Both the position numbers and the translations under genes were made by a program. Positions 25,501 to 33,532 of a stretch of 44,302 nt of DNA are shown here, one piece after another. Under the pieces are notes generated by a model. It was not told the origin of the DNA. It did no database searches and saw only the letters and a list, made by a program, of their open reading frames with translations. Position 1 is the stretch's first letter. The number at the start of each line of letters is the position of its first letter. This DNA comes from Erysipelotrichaceae bacterium (GTDB lineage: Bacteria; Bacillota_I; Bacilli_A; Erysipelotrichales; Erysipelotrichaceae): NCBI GenBank assembly GCA_015058875.1, contig SVBN01000022.1, positions 1 through 44,302 on the forward strand, given 5' to 3'.

Positions 25501-26192
25501 CAAACCGCAGAATCAATCTGTTCATTCTGAAAACAGACCGCAAAGGAAATCCTCTGCAGGGAGCGGAAATGGTTCTGCACACCGGGGATGAAGTGATCGT
25601 CAGCTGGATCTCCGGAAGCACTGCATTCGATGCGGGACCGTATCTTCGTGCATCGGAAACATATGTGCTGGCAGAACGGAAAGCACCGGATGGGTACGCC
25701 GGACTGAGACAGGGAATTGTGATCGAAACCGGTGCCGGCGGAGAAGTGACCTGTGCTGAAATGGATGAACAGAACACGATCAGGGTGGCAAACGATCTGC
25801 TGGATGTGAGAATCGAAAAGCTGGAATACGGTACGGACCGTCCGGTCATCGGAGCATCATTGAAAGTAATCGATGAATCCGGAAAAACGGTCGACGAATG
25901 GGTCAGCAGCGGCAGCGCGCACATTCTGGAAAACATGATTGCCGGCAGCACCTATACGCTGATTGAAACGGAAGCTCCGGACGGGTATAAAACAGCCGGC
26001 TCCATCACATTCACTGTCGCACCGGTTGCTGAGACACAGACAATCACGATGTATGACCGCAGAGGCGTGAAATTCATCGATATTCTGCCGAATACCGGCG
26101 GCGGACTGCGTCTGGCCGTTCCGGCGGGAATCTTCAGCCTCAGCATAGCGGTGATGCTGACGAGCATCCGGCTGCTGAGAAAAGGAAACTGA
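19506..26192 (+). CDS. Giant LPXTG-anchored surface protein with SdrD_B and Cna_B/SpaA-type domains
   Basis: The 2228-residue protein starts at ATG 19506 behind AAAGGAGG. Residues 1-27 are a signal peptide (KLKLLFAAIALITGILPVQA). About 300-1390 is a large adhesin-like region of unknown fold, rich in beta-strand patterns. About 1400-1550 is an SdrD B-like domain (GLIWQDDDLDGIREAGEELL). Six Cna_B/SpaA prealbumin-like modules begin near 1554, 1680, 1811, 1917, 2003 and 2099, several ending in E-T/R-x-A-P-x-G-Y, the usual isopeptide-forming context. The sorting signal LPNTG (2194-2198), a hydrophobic stretch and RLLRKGN close the protein, so sortase should attach it to the wall. It probably mediates adhesion. 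No sortase gene is nearby. It interrupts the rplA-rplJ neighbourhood. Confidence 0.9.
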   Translation: MKHSMYQKLKLLFAAIALITGILPVQAEELTGTLGVILRLGDHEESGEITVTGEQNPADLAPEAEGYRFTGTAEADGIALQTISVQEDGILLTTEQSAFMKTDETEIVFFYEAEAAGIISVGQPNPSEITVKTGTAQEELGFPETLPVLYGGSEEPVPEEVRWVCEAYDPETEGTYVFTAEFKNGDLAFDPMPQIRVTADRFCALNEMVQNLPAVQAAVSMSEEEQNEVRSLLGRIRSELSELSEDSRNQWTGSHDAEYRLYLELCELLMNSYGGEHENLDDDLIYADSLRISDMKDGIGPFDDADTDGKDSSAENHRIRTFDTLTYTLSYRTGSYGLYDSVRNGYMYFEMILPCSADEALFHPESMGWAGAQADSLDQIAEGTSGYVLSSGAKMISGTLKECQIMTVKRWMTPNETAENAFPGSGTVNAVIHVLGAANGTVLTPVFRCWMDHNHISADENGVYEACPEHHRTEAAEAVSPEVTVTCELRMNAVLAKHTHTEGLDIFDFSTGNELALNKDAGSIRGRIYGYSVTFQLYSVGASGTGADLKGCAIPDGPLRVSVDMQAAFRRSSDASGTNSMNADGMVPLVWSYEGNKRPYSDLQADGRDVKSYGLTYATLAPLNRKNERGDTMPADGSNGCWNGGDWSAEQNGSVVTFTIWPKDDDHPSGYTVNPAWFPNGNSGAAPKNQNIYWKASDGVFTARIGCISAGEVYVVVPMENDGQDVTEIYGDTGNVELTVTDMNLEASSHFTQALPSDPGDRSNQGNRSDDTLSWTTFISGAGVYSPNIHYAASDGYGDVNQNEEPGSFLHTGEDAVAAGETIGITWGLWCDPKGDSAKVIYAANSLLKFDDEGILPEDSDGNPSAPSVYDRGYMSKGTYTWMYAAKPDKTGWTDDNEMNQAKESDLIYFSDLNELKSQGYTCIGILQQFRKPLSDKEFTNKAALSYIPVTAASDENTPGHVYQIRISTSWWLMDRVRAAGGEIPLRPEGTENLNFSLPQADRQDVMNDYVKAVWENGAFTGGHSGDNHDGDSLYVTPFRSEVTITAAQKQSGTGEPARIYSLDADQRYVEYRISPSLVTYAETLPGNPVNVTIRAILPPQLAYSNSFGSRYAQEQEYQSRGIGVQGACTGEILEPEISRTENGETVLVWTLENIIPGTEMKNIYFGTMIDEENGYAEAADQTQLIVRAEISADGDRRPLSAENENISEYGIRLSRQLAMAVSKKADRRFIDPGDDAGWTVTAGNNGASDLNDSAVVDILPQDGYSGDLILKELRILKHGADGVRETASNIGDWEIWYTYSREISAENAGIYDASYIRSRSEWIRGTVTAEGEDYVFAPDDNTGRNITAAAVIGTLKSQETCRFHIAVCAPDAQGSQQLTNRVFRGEDSGQSTVYIAARAIRGLIWQDDDLDGIREAGEELLDSITLTLLKKNEAGVYELVMLRNGQPAQICTGQSINVQSGTVSPLEKGQYCFESAGPGEYTVRAESETIGNMLLSPLHASDSEHDSDGEPVYDNDVLCAVEVRDIALPDAERIGAYRYVSSGNDIGLAPGRKPLMIRKEWASSGTELPSAISAGVYCDGELLKTYEMTAANAVSGNGIWQIMTEDFPVFDEEDMHLLSYTVRETEVTGFKKEEKEGRTLFSRYGHEEDEAGTWLSETETDGDVMIMKNTWIPAEIRLEGDFAFTVEKCDENGTVIESLPAEFTLYAVNEGEKVPVQTLTTELGTASADHLSAGEYILEETEAPEGYLKHAGSILIQIQEDGSVYVRDETAETGIIRILKKLFRLQTEEDPAVEWNSETNTLSVRNKTIRGSLRISKQTQDEDGNTLETQRTAVFEIADTEHPESVWTAEVKSGESVTVKDLPYGTYRISERTPGEDDLNPVYAWDHVEFSGQEIRISTEGEILQVSAVNVYRRKTVDISVEKKWEAEALDEAEFVLERNGEEVKSMTLNRQNEWKGVFADLEEYDEDGNRYAYEVKEIIPEGFGAVCEHDDHHWVFTNRRINLFILKTDRKGNPLQGAEMVLHTGDEVIVSWISGSTAFDAGPYLRASETYVLAERKAPDGYAGLRQGIVIETGAGGEVTCAEMDEQNTIRVANDLLDVRIEKLEYGTDRPVIGASLKVIDESGKTVDEWVSSGSAHILENMIAGSTYTLIETEAPDGYKTAGSITFTVAPVAETQTITMYDRRGVKFIDILPNTGGGLRLAVPAGIFSLSIAVMLTSIRLLRKGN

Positions 26193-26220
26193 GCACAGCG
26201 GGGAACGATAAGCTGAGTGT

Positions 26221-26257
26221 CCGGGATCTGCAGGAAACTGCAGGTTCCGGATCCCGG
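26221..26257. other. Compound hairpin downstream of the surface protein gene
   Basis: CCGGGATC (26221-26228) pairs perfectly with GATCCCGG (26250-26257). The loop itself contains CTGCAG-GAAA-CTGCAG, a perfect 6-bp hairpin with a GAAA tetraloop. No T-run follows, so it may stabilise the 3' end of the mRNA or be a poor terminator. Confidence 0.6.
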
Positions 26258-26351
26258 CTTCCGGTTAAAGATCGTGTGTGAAAGAAAATCAACGGAGATG
26301 CATGAATTGTGCTAATATGTAACTGCATCAAAGACAATTGAATAAAGGCAA

Positions 26352-26416
26352 AGAAGACATCAGAAGATAAACCAGCAAATGAAGACTGCCAGACGGAATA
26401 TCTTTTGATGTCTTTT
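26352..26416. other. 18-bp hairpin between the surface protein and the Rpn gene
   Basis: Bases 26352-26369 pair with 26399-26416 over 18 positions with only two G-T wobbles; the loop is 29 bases. A T-rich stretch follows on the + strand. It could be a terminator, a processed RNA element or a small palindromic repeat linked to the Rpn gene. Confidence 0.6.
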
Positions 26417-26481
26417 GTATTTTCACAGATATCATCACGTTCATTCTTCCGGAATTATAAGAAAGGAGGGTGCATCAGCCC

Positions 26482-27300
26482 ATGAATGAATTGATTGATA
26501 AAGAAGTACCCGAGAAGGAAGAAGAACGTGATTATGAATCGAAAGTACAGAATATGTGCCTGATGGATGACCTGCTGTTCCGGAATGTCATGGATGAGCC
26601 GAAGCTGATCTCGAAACTGATCTCGGCGGTGCTCGGAAGATATGTTGAGATTGCGGAAGTAACAGTAGAGAAGACGATTACCAACGGAGCAGGGAGGGAA
26701 ACAAGATGTGATGCGGAAGCGAAGGATACAGAGAGAAACGGATATGTTGCGGAAGTACAGAATGACCCGCATGGGATGAAGCCGAAGCGGATGCGGTTCA
26801 ATGTGGGACTGATTGATCACCATGCGATGCTGAGAGGAGAAACGAACTGGGAAAACATGACGGACAGCACGGTGATCATGTTCTGTGCAACGGACTGCTT
26901 CGGGGAAGGGAAAGTTATCTATGAACTGCCGAGATGCCTGAACGGAGGAAGAAGAATCGATGACGGAACGAGGATGATCTTTGTGAACTGCACATATGAA
27001 GGGGATGATGAACTGGGAAGAATCATCCATGATCTGATGTGCAGGAATACGGATGATATTTATGACGATGAAATCAGAGAAAAAGTAAAAAGAATCAAGG
27101 AAGACAGAGTTGAGGTAGAGAAGATGTGTGAGACACTGCAGAGAGAATACGAAGAAGGAATGGAAGCCGGAGCAGTAAGGGAAAGAAGAAAAATACAGGC
27201 AGAGCTGGATGAGAAAGACAGAAGAATCCGGGAACTCGAAAAAATGCTGGAAAAGAATACCCGGCAGAAGAAAAGAAAGATAAAGTTCAGTATGTTCTGA
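26482..27300 (+). CDS. Rpn-family recombination-promoting nuclease / PD-(D/E)XK transposase-like protein
   Basis: The ATG 26482 lies 11 bases after AAAGGAGGG (26462-26470); an in-frame GTG at 26470 overlaps that site. The 272-residue product matches the Rpn/PDDEXK_2 (putative transposase, YhgA-like) family. The early D-x-x-F/L-R-x-V segment (LMDDLLFRNVM), the core D-A-E-A...Y-V-A-E-V-Q-N (Asp near 80, E-x-Q near 92) and a C-terminal coiled-coil rich in K, R and E are all present. Family members are DNA nucleases that promote RecA-independent gene transfer; many genomes carry many copies. It is probably a mobile or selfish cargo gene in the rplA-rplJ gap. Confidence 0.82.
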   Translation: MNELIDKEVPEKEEERDYESKVQNMCLMDDLLFRNVMDEPKLISKLISAVLGRYVEIAEVTVEKTITNGAGRETRCDAEAKDTERNGYVAEVQNDPHGMKPKRMRFNVGLIDHHAMLRGETNWENMTDSTVIMFCATDCFGEGKVIYELPRCLNGGRRIDDGTRMIFVNCTYEGDDELGRIIHDLMCRNTDDIYDDEIREKVKRIKEDRVEVEKMCETLQREYEEGMEAGAVRERRKIQAELDEKDRRIRELEKMLEKNTRQKKRKIKFSMF

Positions 27301-27433
27301 AACGCATGGATAATATCGAAAGACAGACTGATTGCAGTGCTGACTGACGGGAGTGAGATGGATCGCGGAAGAGGGACTCAAAAAAGCTTTCTGTATAATG
27401 CATTTCAGCCGCCGATCTAAGATAAAAATGCTG

Positions 27434-27462
27434 TTGACAAAGGAACAGATGAAAGCTAATAT
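27434..27462 (+). promoter_or_regulatory. Promoter of rplJ-rplL
   Basis: A perfect TTGACA (27434-27439) and TAATAT (27457-27462) are separated by 17 bases. Bases 27301-27433 upstream hold no gene or convincing structure. Confidence 0.88.
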
Positions 27463-27468
27463 ATTAAC

Positions 27469-27600
27469 CGTTATCAAATACCAGAGACAGTAACGGCGAA
27501 AGCTTAATCAGGTTACCGAGGTAGAGAAAGTCAATCTGTATTAGTTGAACTTTTATGCCCTTGCTGTCGAAGCAGGGGCTTTATATTATTCAGGTACGCG
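27469..27600 (+). promoter_or_regulatory. L10 leader (ribosomal protein autoregulatory RNA) of rplJL
   Basis: A roughly 130-base leader begins with ACCGTTAT...GAGACAGTAACGG and GGTTACCGAGGTAG segments typical of the Firmicutes L10 leader. It ends in an attenuator-like stem GCCCTTGC / GCAGGGGC (27557-27564 with 27572-27579) and a U-rich run, 50 bases before the start codon. In this family excess L10(L12)4 complex binds the leader and favours premature termination. Recognition rests on position, overall layout and the terminal stem. Confidence 0.75.
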
Positions 27601-27628
27601 ATAACAGAAAGGTTAGAAAGGTGAAGGA

Positions 27629-28168
27629 ATGAATCAGGCGGTATTGGAAAACAAGAAAACTGTCGTTGCCGAGATCGCAGATAAACTGAAAAATTCAGGA
27701 TCTGCTGTTGTCGCTGAGTACCGTGGTCTGACCGTTGCTGAAGTCACCGAACTGCGCCGGGCAATGCTTGCCGAGCATGTTGAGATGAAAGTCTACAAGA
27801 ACACGCTGGCATCCAAAGCTGCAGATGAAGCAGGATTCGGAGATCTGAAGAACGTTCTGACAGGTCCGAACGCGATTGCATTCGGTGAAGACGAAACCGC
27901 AGCAAGCCGTGTTATGGCACAGTTTGCTAAAAAGCATAAGGCGCTGATTCTCAAGGGCGGTGTTGTCGACGGCAAGGTTGTTGATGCCAAGACAATTGAT
28001 GAGCTTTCCAAGCTCCCGAACAGAGAAGGTATGCTGTCCATGCTGTTATCTGTATTACAGGCACCTGTTTCCGGATTCGCAAGAGCTGTCAATGCGCTTG
28101 CTGAACAGAGAAGCGGCGGTGCCGGTGCTGAGGCACCGAAAGAAGAAGCTGCTGAGGCAGCTGCCTAA
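27629..28168 (+). CDS. rplJ: 50S ribosomal protein L10
   Basis: The 179-residue protein starts MNQAVLENKKTVVAEIADKL and has the L10 core VAEYRGLTVAEVTELRR (about 33-49) and KVYKNTLA. The tail is alanine and glutamate rich. L10 anchors L7/L12 dimers in the ribosomal stalk and represses its own operon through the leader. The length is slightly longer than Bacillus L10. rplL starts 21 bases after the stop behind GGAGGAG. Confidence 0.97.
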   Translation: MNQAVLENKKTVVAEIADKLKNSGSAVVAEYRGLTVAEVTELRRAMLAEHVEMKVYKNTLASKAADEAGFGDLKNVLTGPNAIAFGEDETAASRVMAQFAKKHKALILKGGVVDGKVVDAKTIDELSKLPNREGMLSMLLSVLQAPVSGFARAVNALAEQRSGGAGAEAPKEEAAEAAA

Positions 28169-28189
28169 GGAAGAGGAGGAGAAAAATCC

Positions 28190-28561
28190 ATGGCAAAGTT
28201 AACACAGGAAGAGATTCTTGCTTATCTTGATGAAGCTACAATCCTCGAGCTGAATGAGCTCGTTAAGGCTATCGAAGAAAAATACGGCGTAAGCGCTGCT
28301 GCTCCGGTTGCTGCTGCAGCACCGGTTGAAGCTGCTGAACCTCAGGGACCGACAAGCGTCAATGTTGTTATGACAAGCTTCGGTGATTCCAAGGTCGGCG
28401 TTATCAAGGTCGTTCGTACTATCACAGGTCTCGGACTTGTTGATGCTAAGAAGCTCGTTGACAACCTCCCTGCAGAAATCAAGAAGGATGTCGCAATGGA
28501 CGAAGCTGAAAACATCAAGAAGCAGCTTGTTGAAGCAGGAGCTACAGTTGAATTCAAATAA
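28190..28561 (+). CDS. rplL: 50S ribosomal protein L7/L12
   Basis: The 123-residue protein has an N-terminal dimerisation helix region, the alanine/proline-rich hinge (about 35-55) and the factor-binding C-terminal domain with [27 protein letters not shown]. It recruits translation GTPases to the ribosome. The gene is followed by a strong terminator, so rpoB relies at least partly on its own promoter. Confidence 0.97.
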   Translation: MAKLTQEEILAYLDEATILELNELVKAIEEKYGVSAAAPVAAAAPVEAAEPQGPTSVNVVMTSFGDSKVGVIKVVRTITGLGLVDAKKLVDNLPAEIKKDVAMDEAENIKKQLVEAGATVEFK

Positions 28562-28585
28562 GATTTGAATCAAAAAATCGTTTTG

Positions 28586-28613
28586 AAAAGCCGAAATACA
28601 CTTTCGGCTTTTC
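28586..28613 (+). terminator. Intrinsic terminator after rplL
   Basis: A perfect 11-bp stem AAAAGCCGAAA / TTTCGGCTTTT (loop TACAC) has A and T tracts on its flanks and could work in both directions. Confidence 0.9.
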
Positions 28614-28636
28614 GGCCCTAAGAAAGGAGATGCGCG

Positions 28637-29236
28637 ATGAACGGAACTCATTACTTTACCGATAACCGCGGTCTCAGTTCAAACCGGAGAGAGATCACTT
28701 TCCGGTTTTCGGGCCGTACATTCACATTTGTTACGGATGATGGTGTTTTCAGCAAGAACGAGGTTGATACAGGAACTTTGATTCTGCTGAAAAACGCCGT
28801 ATGCGCGCCATTGTCCGGAAGTGTTCTGGACTTGGGCTGCGGATACGGGACAGTGGGAATAACGGTGAAAACATTATTCCCGCAGTGCTCTGTCACCTGC
28901 AGCGATGTCAATCCGAGGGCGCTGGAGCTCACAGAGCTCAATGCCGGAAAAAACAATGTCACGGTCAAGGCGGTTTTCTCTGACCGCTTTGCCGGACTTG
29001 ATGATACCTATGATGCAATTCTGACGAATCCTCCGATTCGTGCAGGAAAGGCTGTCGTTCACGGAATGCTGGAAGAAGCGTACGGGCATCTGAATGCCGG
29101 GGGCATGCTTCTGGCGGTAATCCGCAGAAAGCAGGGTGCCGAAAGTGCGGTTAAAAAAATAACCGAAGTATTCGGCAGCTGCGAGGTGGTCGACCGGGAC
29201 CGCGGATACTGGATTCTCAAGGGAATCAGGCGTTGA
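28637..29236 (+). CDS. RsmC-like class I SAM methyltransferase (YbxB)
   Basis: The 199-residue protein has SAM motif I (VLDLGCGYGTVG, about residues 56-67), an acidic motif II (CSDVNP) and the amino-methyltransferase motif TNPPIRAGK near 134-142. These are the hallmarks of the RsmC/RlmG family, which methylates exocyclic amines of rRNA guanines. It is the positional match of Bacillus ybxB, between rplL and rpoB. Bacterial RsmC of E. coli has an extra N-terminal domain that is absent here, as in Firmicutes homologues. The ATG follows AAAGGAG. Confidence 0.9.
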   Translation: MNGTHYFTDNRGLSSNRREITFRFSGRTFTFVTDDGVFSKNEVDTGTLILLKNAVCAPLSGSVLDLGCGYGTVGITVKTLFPQCSVTCSDVNPRALELTELNAGKNNVTVKAVFSDRFAGLDDTYDAILTNPPIRAGKAVVHGMLEEAYGHLNAGGMLLAVIRRKQGAESAVKKITEVFGSCEVVDRDRGYWILKGIRR

Positions 29237-29261
29237 CGGTTCAAAATATAACTGTTAATAT
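29233..29261 (+). promoter_or_regulatory. Promoter of rpoB-rpoC
   Basis: TTGACG (29233-29238) overlaps the rsmC-like stop codon. TAATAT (29256-29261) lies 17 bases downstream. A small stem AAGGG/CCCTT (29293-29310) in the 90-base leader could be a weak attenuator. Confidence 0.75.
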
Positions 29262-29353
29262 AGTAAGTTGATTAAGTCGCAGAATTAAGGGTAAGGGTCA
29301 GTGTGCCCTTTTCGGCGTATAAAAAGGCGATGCAGGCGAAAGGATGGCGAACA

Positions 29354-32300
29354 ATGGAGAATAAAGAAACATACCACGTTGTGCGTTACGGCAACAAAGC
29401 GACCCGCCGTGACTATTCAAAGGTCAGTGCGGGCCTGGATCTCCCGGATCTTGTAGAGATTCAGACAGCATCCTTTGAGTGGTTTACCACGGATGGAATC
29501 AGAGAAGTATTCAATGATATCTATCCTATCTACAACTATGCCGGGAATATCCGGCTGAAGTTCATTGACTACGAATTCGGCGAGCCGAAGTATTCGATCA
29601 GTGAATGCAAATACAGAGAAACAAATTACTGTGCGCCGCTGCGTGCAAAGATGGAGCTGGAAATCGTTGATCCGGATACCGGTGAAGTCATGACGCAGTG
29701 GGAAGAGGTGTTCCTCGGCGATTTCCCGCTGATGACACCTACCGGAACATTCATCATCAACGGTGCGGAACGCGTTATCGTCAGCCAGATCGTCCGTTCT
29801 CCCGGTGCGTATTTTGATGTAGTCTCCGAAGACCGCACAGGTCGTGATACATACACATGCGAACTGATTCCTTCCCGCGGAACATGGCTGGAATTCATGT
29901 CGGATGACAAGAAGGCCGCACTCGGAAGAATCATGAACGTTTCTATCGACCGCAGAAGAAAGGTTCTGAGCACCATTCTTTTCAAGGCGATCGGAATGTC
30001 ACTGAACCTGGAACGTACGGACGACCCGTTCGATACGACAGATATGCAGAAGTTCCTGAAGGCACTCCGCTTCGATCTGTATCCGGATGTCATTGTTCCG
30101 GAAGAGCAGAGAGAATACCTCAATGACTATATGCTGCTGTATACATCCGTATTCGGCGACTATGAGGAAATCCGCAACACGCTGAACGCAGACAAGACAA
30201 AGACGACCAACGAGGCTCTGCTGTCTGTATATGAAAACCAGCGTGCAGATGAAATTGCGACCATCGACGGTGCAGTCAATCTGATGGATGCGAAGTTCTT
30301 TGATTACAGACGTTATGATCTGACCAAGGCAGGACGCTACAAGGTTCGCAAGAAGCTGAATGTGCTCGACCGTATGGAAGGCCATGTTCTGGCGGAAGAC
30401 CTGATCGGTGCAGACGGCAGCGTCATCTTCAAAAAGAATGTGCATATCGGCAAGAATGAGCGCAACGCGCTGCGTCCCGAAATCAACAAGGGAATCAGCT
30501 GCCGTGCACTGCCGTTCAACCATACATTCTCCCATCCGGTTACCGCAGTGATGGAAACATCCTGGACAAATGCACTTGTCGGCAGAATCCTGGCAACGGA
30601 TCTGGAAGGAAAGAGCGCAGCTGCCCACTATGAAAAGGGCACTGTTCTGACACCGGAAGATGTGAAGGTAATCGCTTCCGAATTCAGTGAAGTAACGGTA
30701 TACACAGGCATTATCGCAAGTGAAGTGAAACTGACAAATGACAATGTCAATGCTGTTCTGAAACTCGGACAGCGCCTGTACACTCCGGGCCGTCTCACAA
30801 CAGACGGACATGATGTAACGGATGAAGAAGGCAATGATCTGCTTGACCGCTACATTCCCGATGCGGCTGCACCCACTCTTACAAATGCGAAGAAAGAAGC
30901 AGTTGTGAAGATGGTGATGGAAGGCCGTCCGGTCAGCTACTGGCTGGTCGGTGCATGCGTTCAGGAAGTCACGATTCTTGCGGCTGACGGACACGAAGTC
31001 AAGCTGATCGGCATCGATCCGCTGAACGAAAAGCATACGATCACAATGCCTGATATGTATGCGCTGTACAACTATGAACTGACCATGCTGGAAGGCATCG
31101 GATCGGCTGATGATATCGATATGCTGGGCAACCGCCGTATCCGTACGGTCGGCGAACTGATTCAGAACCAGTTCCGCATCGGTCTGTCCCGTATGGAACG
31201 TGTCGTCAAGGAAAGAATGTCCATTGCGGATGCTTCCAACCTGACACCGAAGCAGCTGACAAATATCCGTCCGCTGACAGCGGCGATCAAGGAGTTCTTC
31301 TCCAGTTCCCAGCTGTCCCAGTTCATGGACCAGCAGAACCCGCTGGCAGAGCTGTCGAACAAGCGCCGTATTTCAGCGCTCGGTCCCGGCGGTCTGACAC
31401 GTGAACGTGCCGGATTTGAAGTCCGTGATATTCACAACTCGCACTATGGAAGAATCTGCCCGATCGAAACACCGGAAGGTCCGAACATCGGTCTGATTTC
31501 CTACCTGACTACTTATGCGAGAGTCAATGAATACGGATTTATTCAGACGCCTTACCGCAAGGTAAACAACGGCTATGTAACGGATGAAATTCATTACATG
31601 TCTGCGGATGAAGAAAACGATCATGTCATTGCGCAGGCAAACGAGATTGTTGAAGGCCAGCTGGTCGGCGACAGAATCGTTGCGAGAATTGCCGGTGAAA
31701 CCGTCATGGCTTCCCGTGAAGAAATCGACTATGCCGACGTATCGCCGCGTCAGATCGTATCTGTAGCGACAGCGTGCGTTCCGTTCCTGGAAAACGATGA
31801 CTGCACACGTGCCCTGATGGGTGCGAACATGCAGCGTCAGGCAGTTCCGCTGCTGAACCCGCACAGCCCGTTTGTCGGTACCGGTATGGAGCACAGAATT
31901 GCCCGTGACTCCGGTGCCGCATGCGTTGCGACTGCACCGGGCGTCGTTACATATGTAGACGCATCCAAGGTCGTGGTTACCGAGGATGACGGAAAAGAAC
32001 ATACATATGAACTGACAAAGTACCGCCGTTCCAATTCTTCTACCTGCCTGAATCAGAGACCGATTGTCTTTGACGGCGAGAGAGTTGAGCGCGGAGATAT
32101 CCTTGCGGACGGTCCGGCAATGCAGGAAGGCGAGCTGGCACTCGGTCAGAATGTCCTGATTGCATTCATGACATGGCACGGATACAACTACGAGGATGCG
32201 ATTATCATGTCCGAGCGCATGGTCCGTGAAGACGTATACACATCCGTTCATATCGAAGAATACGACATTGAATGCCGCGAAACAAAACTCGGCCCCGAAG

Positions 32301-33517
32301 AGATCACAAGAGATATCCCGAACGTCGCAGAAAGCGCATGCCGCAACCTGGACGGCAGAGGTATCGTCATGGTCGGTGCCGAAGTCAAGGAAGGAGATAT
32401 TCTGGTCGGAAAGGTTACGCCGAAGGGCCAGAGTGAAATCTCACCGGAAGAAAAGCTGCTGCTGGCAATCTTCGGTGAAAAGTCCAGGGAAGTCCGTGAC
32501 AATTCACTGAAAGTACCGCACGGCGGTGCAGGTATCGTTCATTCCGTCCGCATCTTCAAGCGCAAGGATGATCATGAACTGCCGCCCGGAGTCAATGAAG
32601 TAGTCAAGGTATATGTTGTCCAGAAGAGAAAGATCTCTGAAGGCGACAAGATGGCCGGCCGTCACGGAAACAAGGGCGTCATTTCCAGAATCATGCCGAT
32701 CGAGGATATGCCCTACATGCAGGACGGTACTCCGATCGACATCATGCTGAACCCGTTCGGTGTTCCTTCACGTATGAACATCGGTCAGGTGCTTGAAGTC
32801 CATCTGGGAATGGCCGCAAGATCCCTGAACTGCAAATTCGCAACACCGGTATTCGACGGTGTATCCAACGAAGATCTCAGAAACATCATGGCGGAAGCCG
32901 GAACATCCCCGGACGGCAAGTATCTGCTGACCGACGGCATGACCGGTGAACCGTATGATGAGCGTATCGCAGTCGGCGTCATGTACATGATCAAGCTGGC
33001 TCACATGGTTGACGATAAGCTGCACGCACGTGCAACCGGACCTTACTCCCTCGTAACCCAGCAGCCTCTCGGCGGTAAAGCGCAGAACGGCGGCCAGAGA
33101 TTCGGTGAAATGGAAGTCTGGGCTCTGGAAGCATACGGCGCAGCCCACACGCTGCAGGAAATCCTGACAGTGAAGTCCGATGATATCATGGGCCGTACAA
33201 AGACCTATGAGGCAATCGTCAAGGGCAAGGATCTGCCGGAACCGGGTATTCCCGAATCGTTCCGCGTCCTCGTACATGAACTCCAGGCACTGGCAGTCGA
33301 TGTCAAGATGGTCGGAGAAGACGGCGAGGAAATGGATCTGAAGCAGATGGAACAGGAAGAGCTGAAGGAAGAAACAACACTCGACCTGAGCCGTCAGAAC
33401 ATTGTCAACGATGCCGAAACGAATTCTGATCTCACAATCCGCACAGACCTTGAGGAAGAAATTCCTGAAGCTGCAGCAGTCGGATTCGATGATTTTGACG
33501 ATTCGGAACAGTTTTAA
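29354..33517 (+). CDS. rpoB: DNA-directed RNA polymerase subunit beta
   Basis: The start ATG 29354 lies behind AAAGGA and gives an N-terminus that aligns with known RpoB proteins; a frame from GTG 29303 would add 17 implausible residues. The 1387-residue protein contains the rifampicin pocket ([17 protein letters not shown]...RISALGPGG), RYRRSN-type and GYNYEDAI segments and the C-terminal [20 protein letters not shown]. In the pocket the residue equivalent to E. coli His526 is Asn (residue 669, codon AAC at 31358-31360). Asn at this place is linked to natural rifampicin resistance in Mollicutes. It is followed by rpoC after 15 bases. Confidence 0.98.
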   Translation: MENKETYHVVRYGNKATRRDYSKVSAGLDLPDLVEIQTASFEWFTTDGIREVFNDIYPIYNYAGNIRLKFIDYEFGEPKYSISECKYRETNYCAPLRAKMELEIVDPDTGEVMTQWEEVFLGDFPLMTPTGTFIINGAERVIVSQIVRSPGAYFDVVSEDRTGRDTYTCELIPSRGTWLEFMSDDKKAALGRIMNVSIDRRRKVLSTILFKAIGMSLNLERTDDPFDTTDMQKFLKALRFDLYPDVIVPEEQREYLNDYMLLYTSVFGDYEEIRNTLNADKTKTTNEALLSVYENQRADEIATIDGAVNLMDAKFFDYRRYDLTKAGRYKVRKKLNVLDRMEGHVLAEDLIGADGSVIFKKNVHIGKNERNALRPEINKGISCRALPFNHTFSHPVTAVMETSWTNALVGRILATDLEGKSAAAHYEKGTVLTPEDVKVIASEFSEVTVYTGIIASEVKLTNDNVNAVLKLGQRLYTPGRLTTDGHDVTDEEGNDLLDRYIPDAAAPTLTNAKKEAVVKMVMEGRPVSYWLVGACVQEVTILAADGHEVKLIGIDPLNEKHTITMPDMYALYNYELTMLEGIGSADDIDMLGNRRIRTVGELIQNQFRIGLSRMERVVKERMSIADASNLTPKQLTNIRPLTAAIKEFFSSSQLSQFMDQQNPLAELSNKRRISALGPGGLTRERAGFEVRDIHNSHYGRICPIETPEGPNIGLISYLTTYARVNEYGFIQTPYRKVNNGYVTDEIHYMSADEENDHVIAQANEIVEGQLVGDRIVARIAGETVMASREEIDYADVSPRQIVSVATACVPFLENDDCTRALMGANMQRQAVPLLNPHSPFVGTGMEHRIARDSGAACVATAPGVVTYVDASKVVVTEDDGKEHTYELTKYRRSNSSTCLNQRPIVFDGERVERGDILADGPAMQEGELALGQNVLIAFMTWHGYNYEDAIIMSERMVREDVYTSVHIEEYDIECRETKLGPEEITRDIPNVAESACRNLDGRGIVMVGAEVKEGDILVGKVTPKGQSEISPEEKLLLAIFGEKSREVRDNSLKVPHGGAGIVHSVRIFKRKDDHELPPGVNEVVKVYVVQKRKISEGDKMAGRHGNKGVISRIMPIEDMPYMQDGTPIDIMLNPFGVPSRMNIGQVLEVHLGMAARSLNCKFATPVFDGVSNEDLRNIMAEAGTSPDGKYLLTDGMTGEPYDERIAVGVMYMIKLAHMVDDKLHARATGPYSLVTQQPLGGKAQNGGQRFGEMEVWALEAYGAAHTLQEILTVKSDDIMGRTKTYEAIVKGKDLPEPGIPESFRVLVHELQALAVDVKMVGEDGEEMDLKQMEQEELKEETTLDLSRQNIVNDAETNSDLTIRTDLEEEIPEAAAVGFDDFDDSEQF

Positions 33518-33532
33518 GGAGGGTGAAACGCG

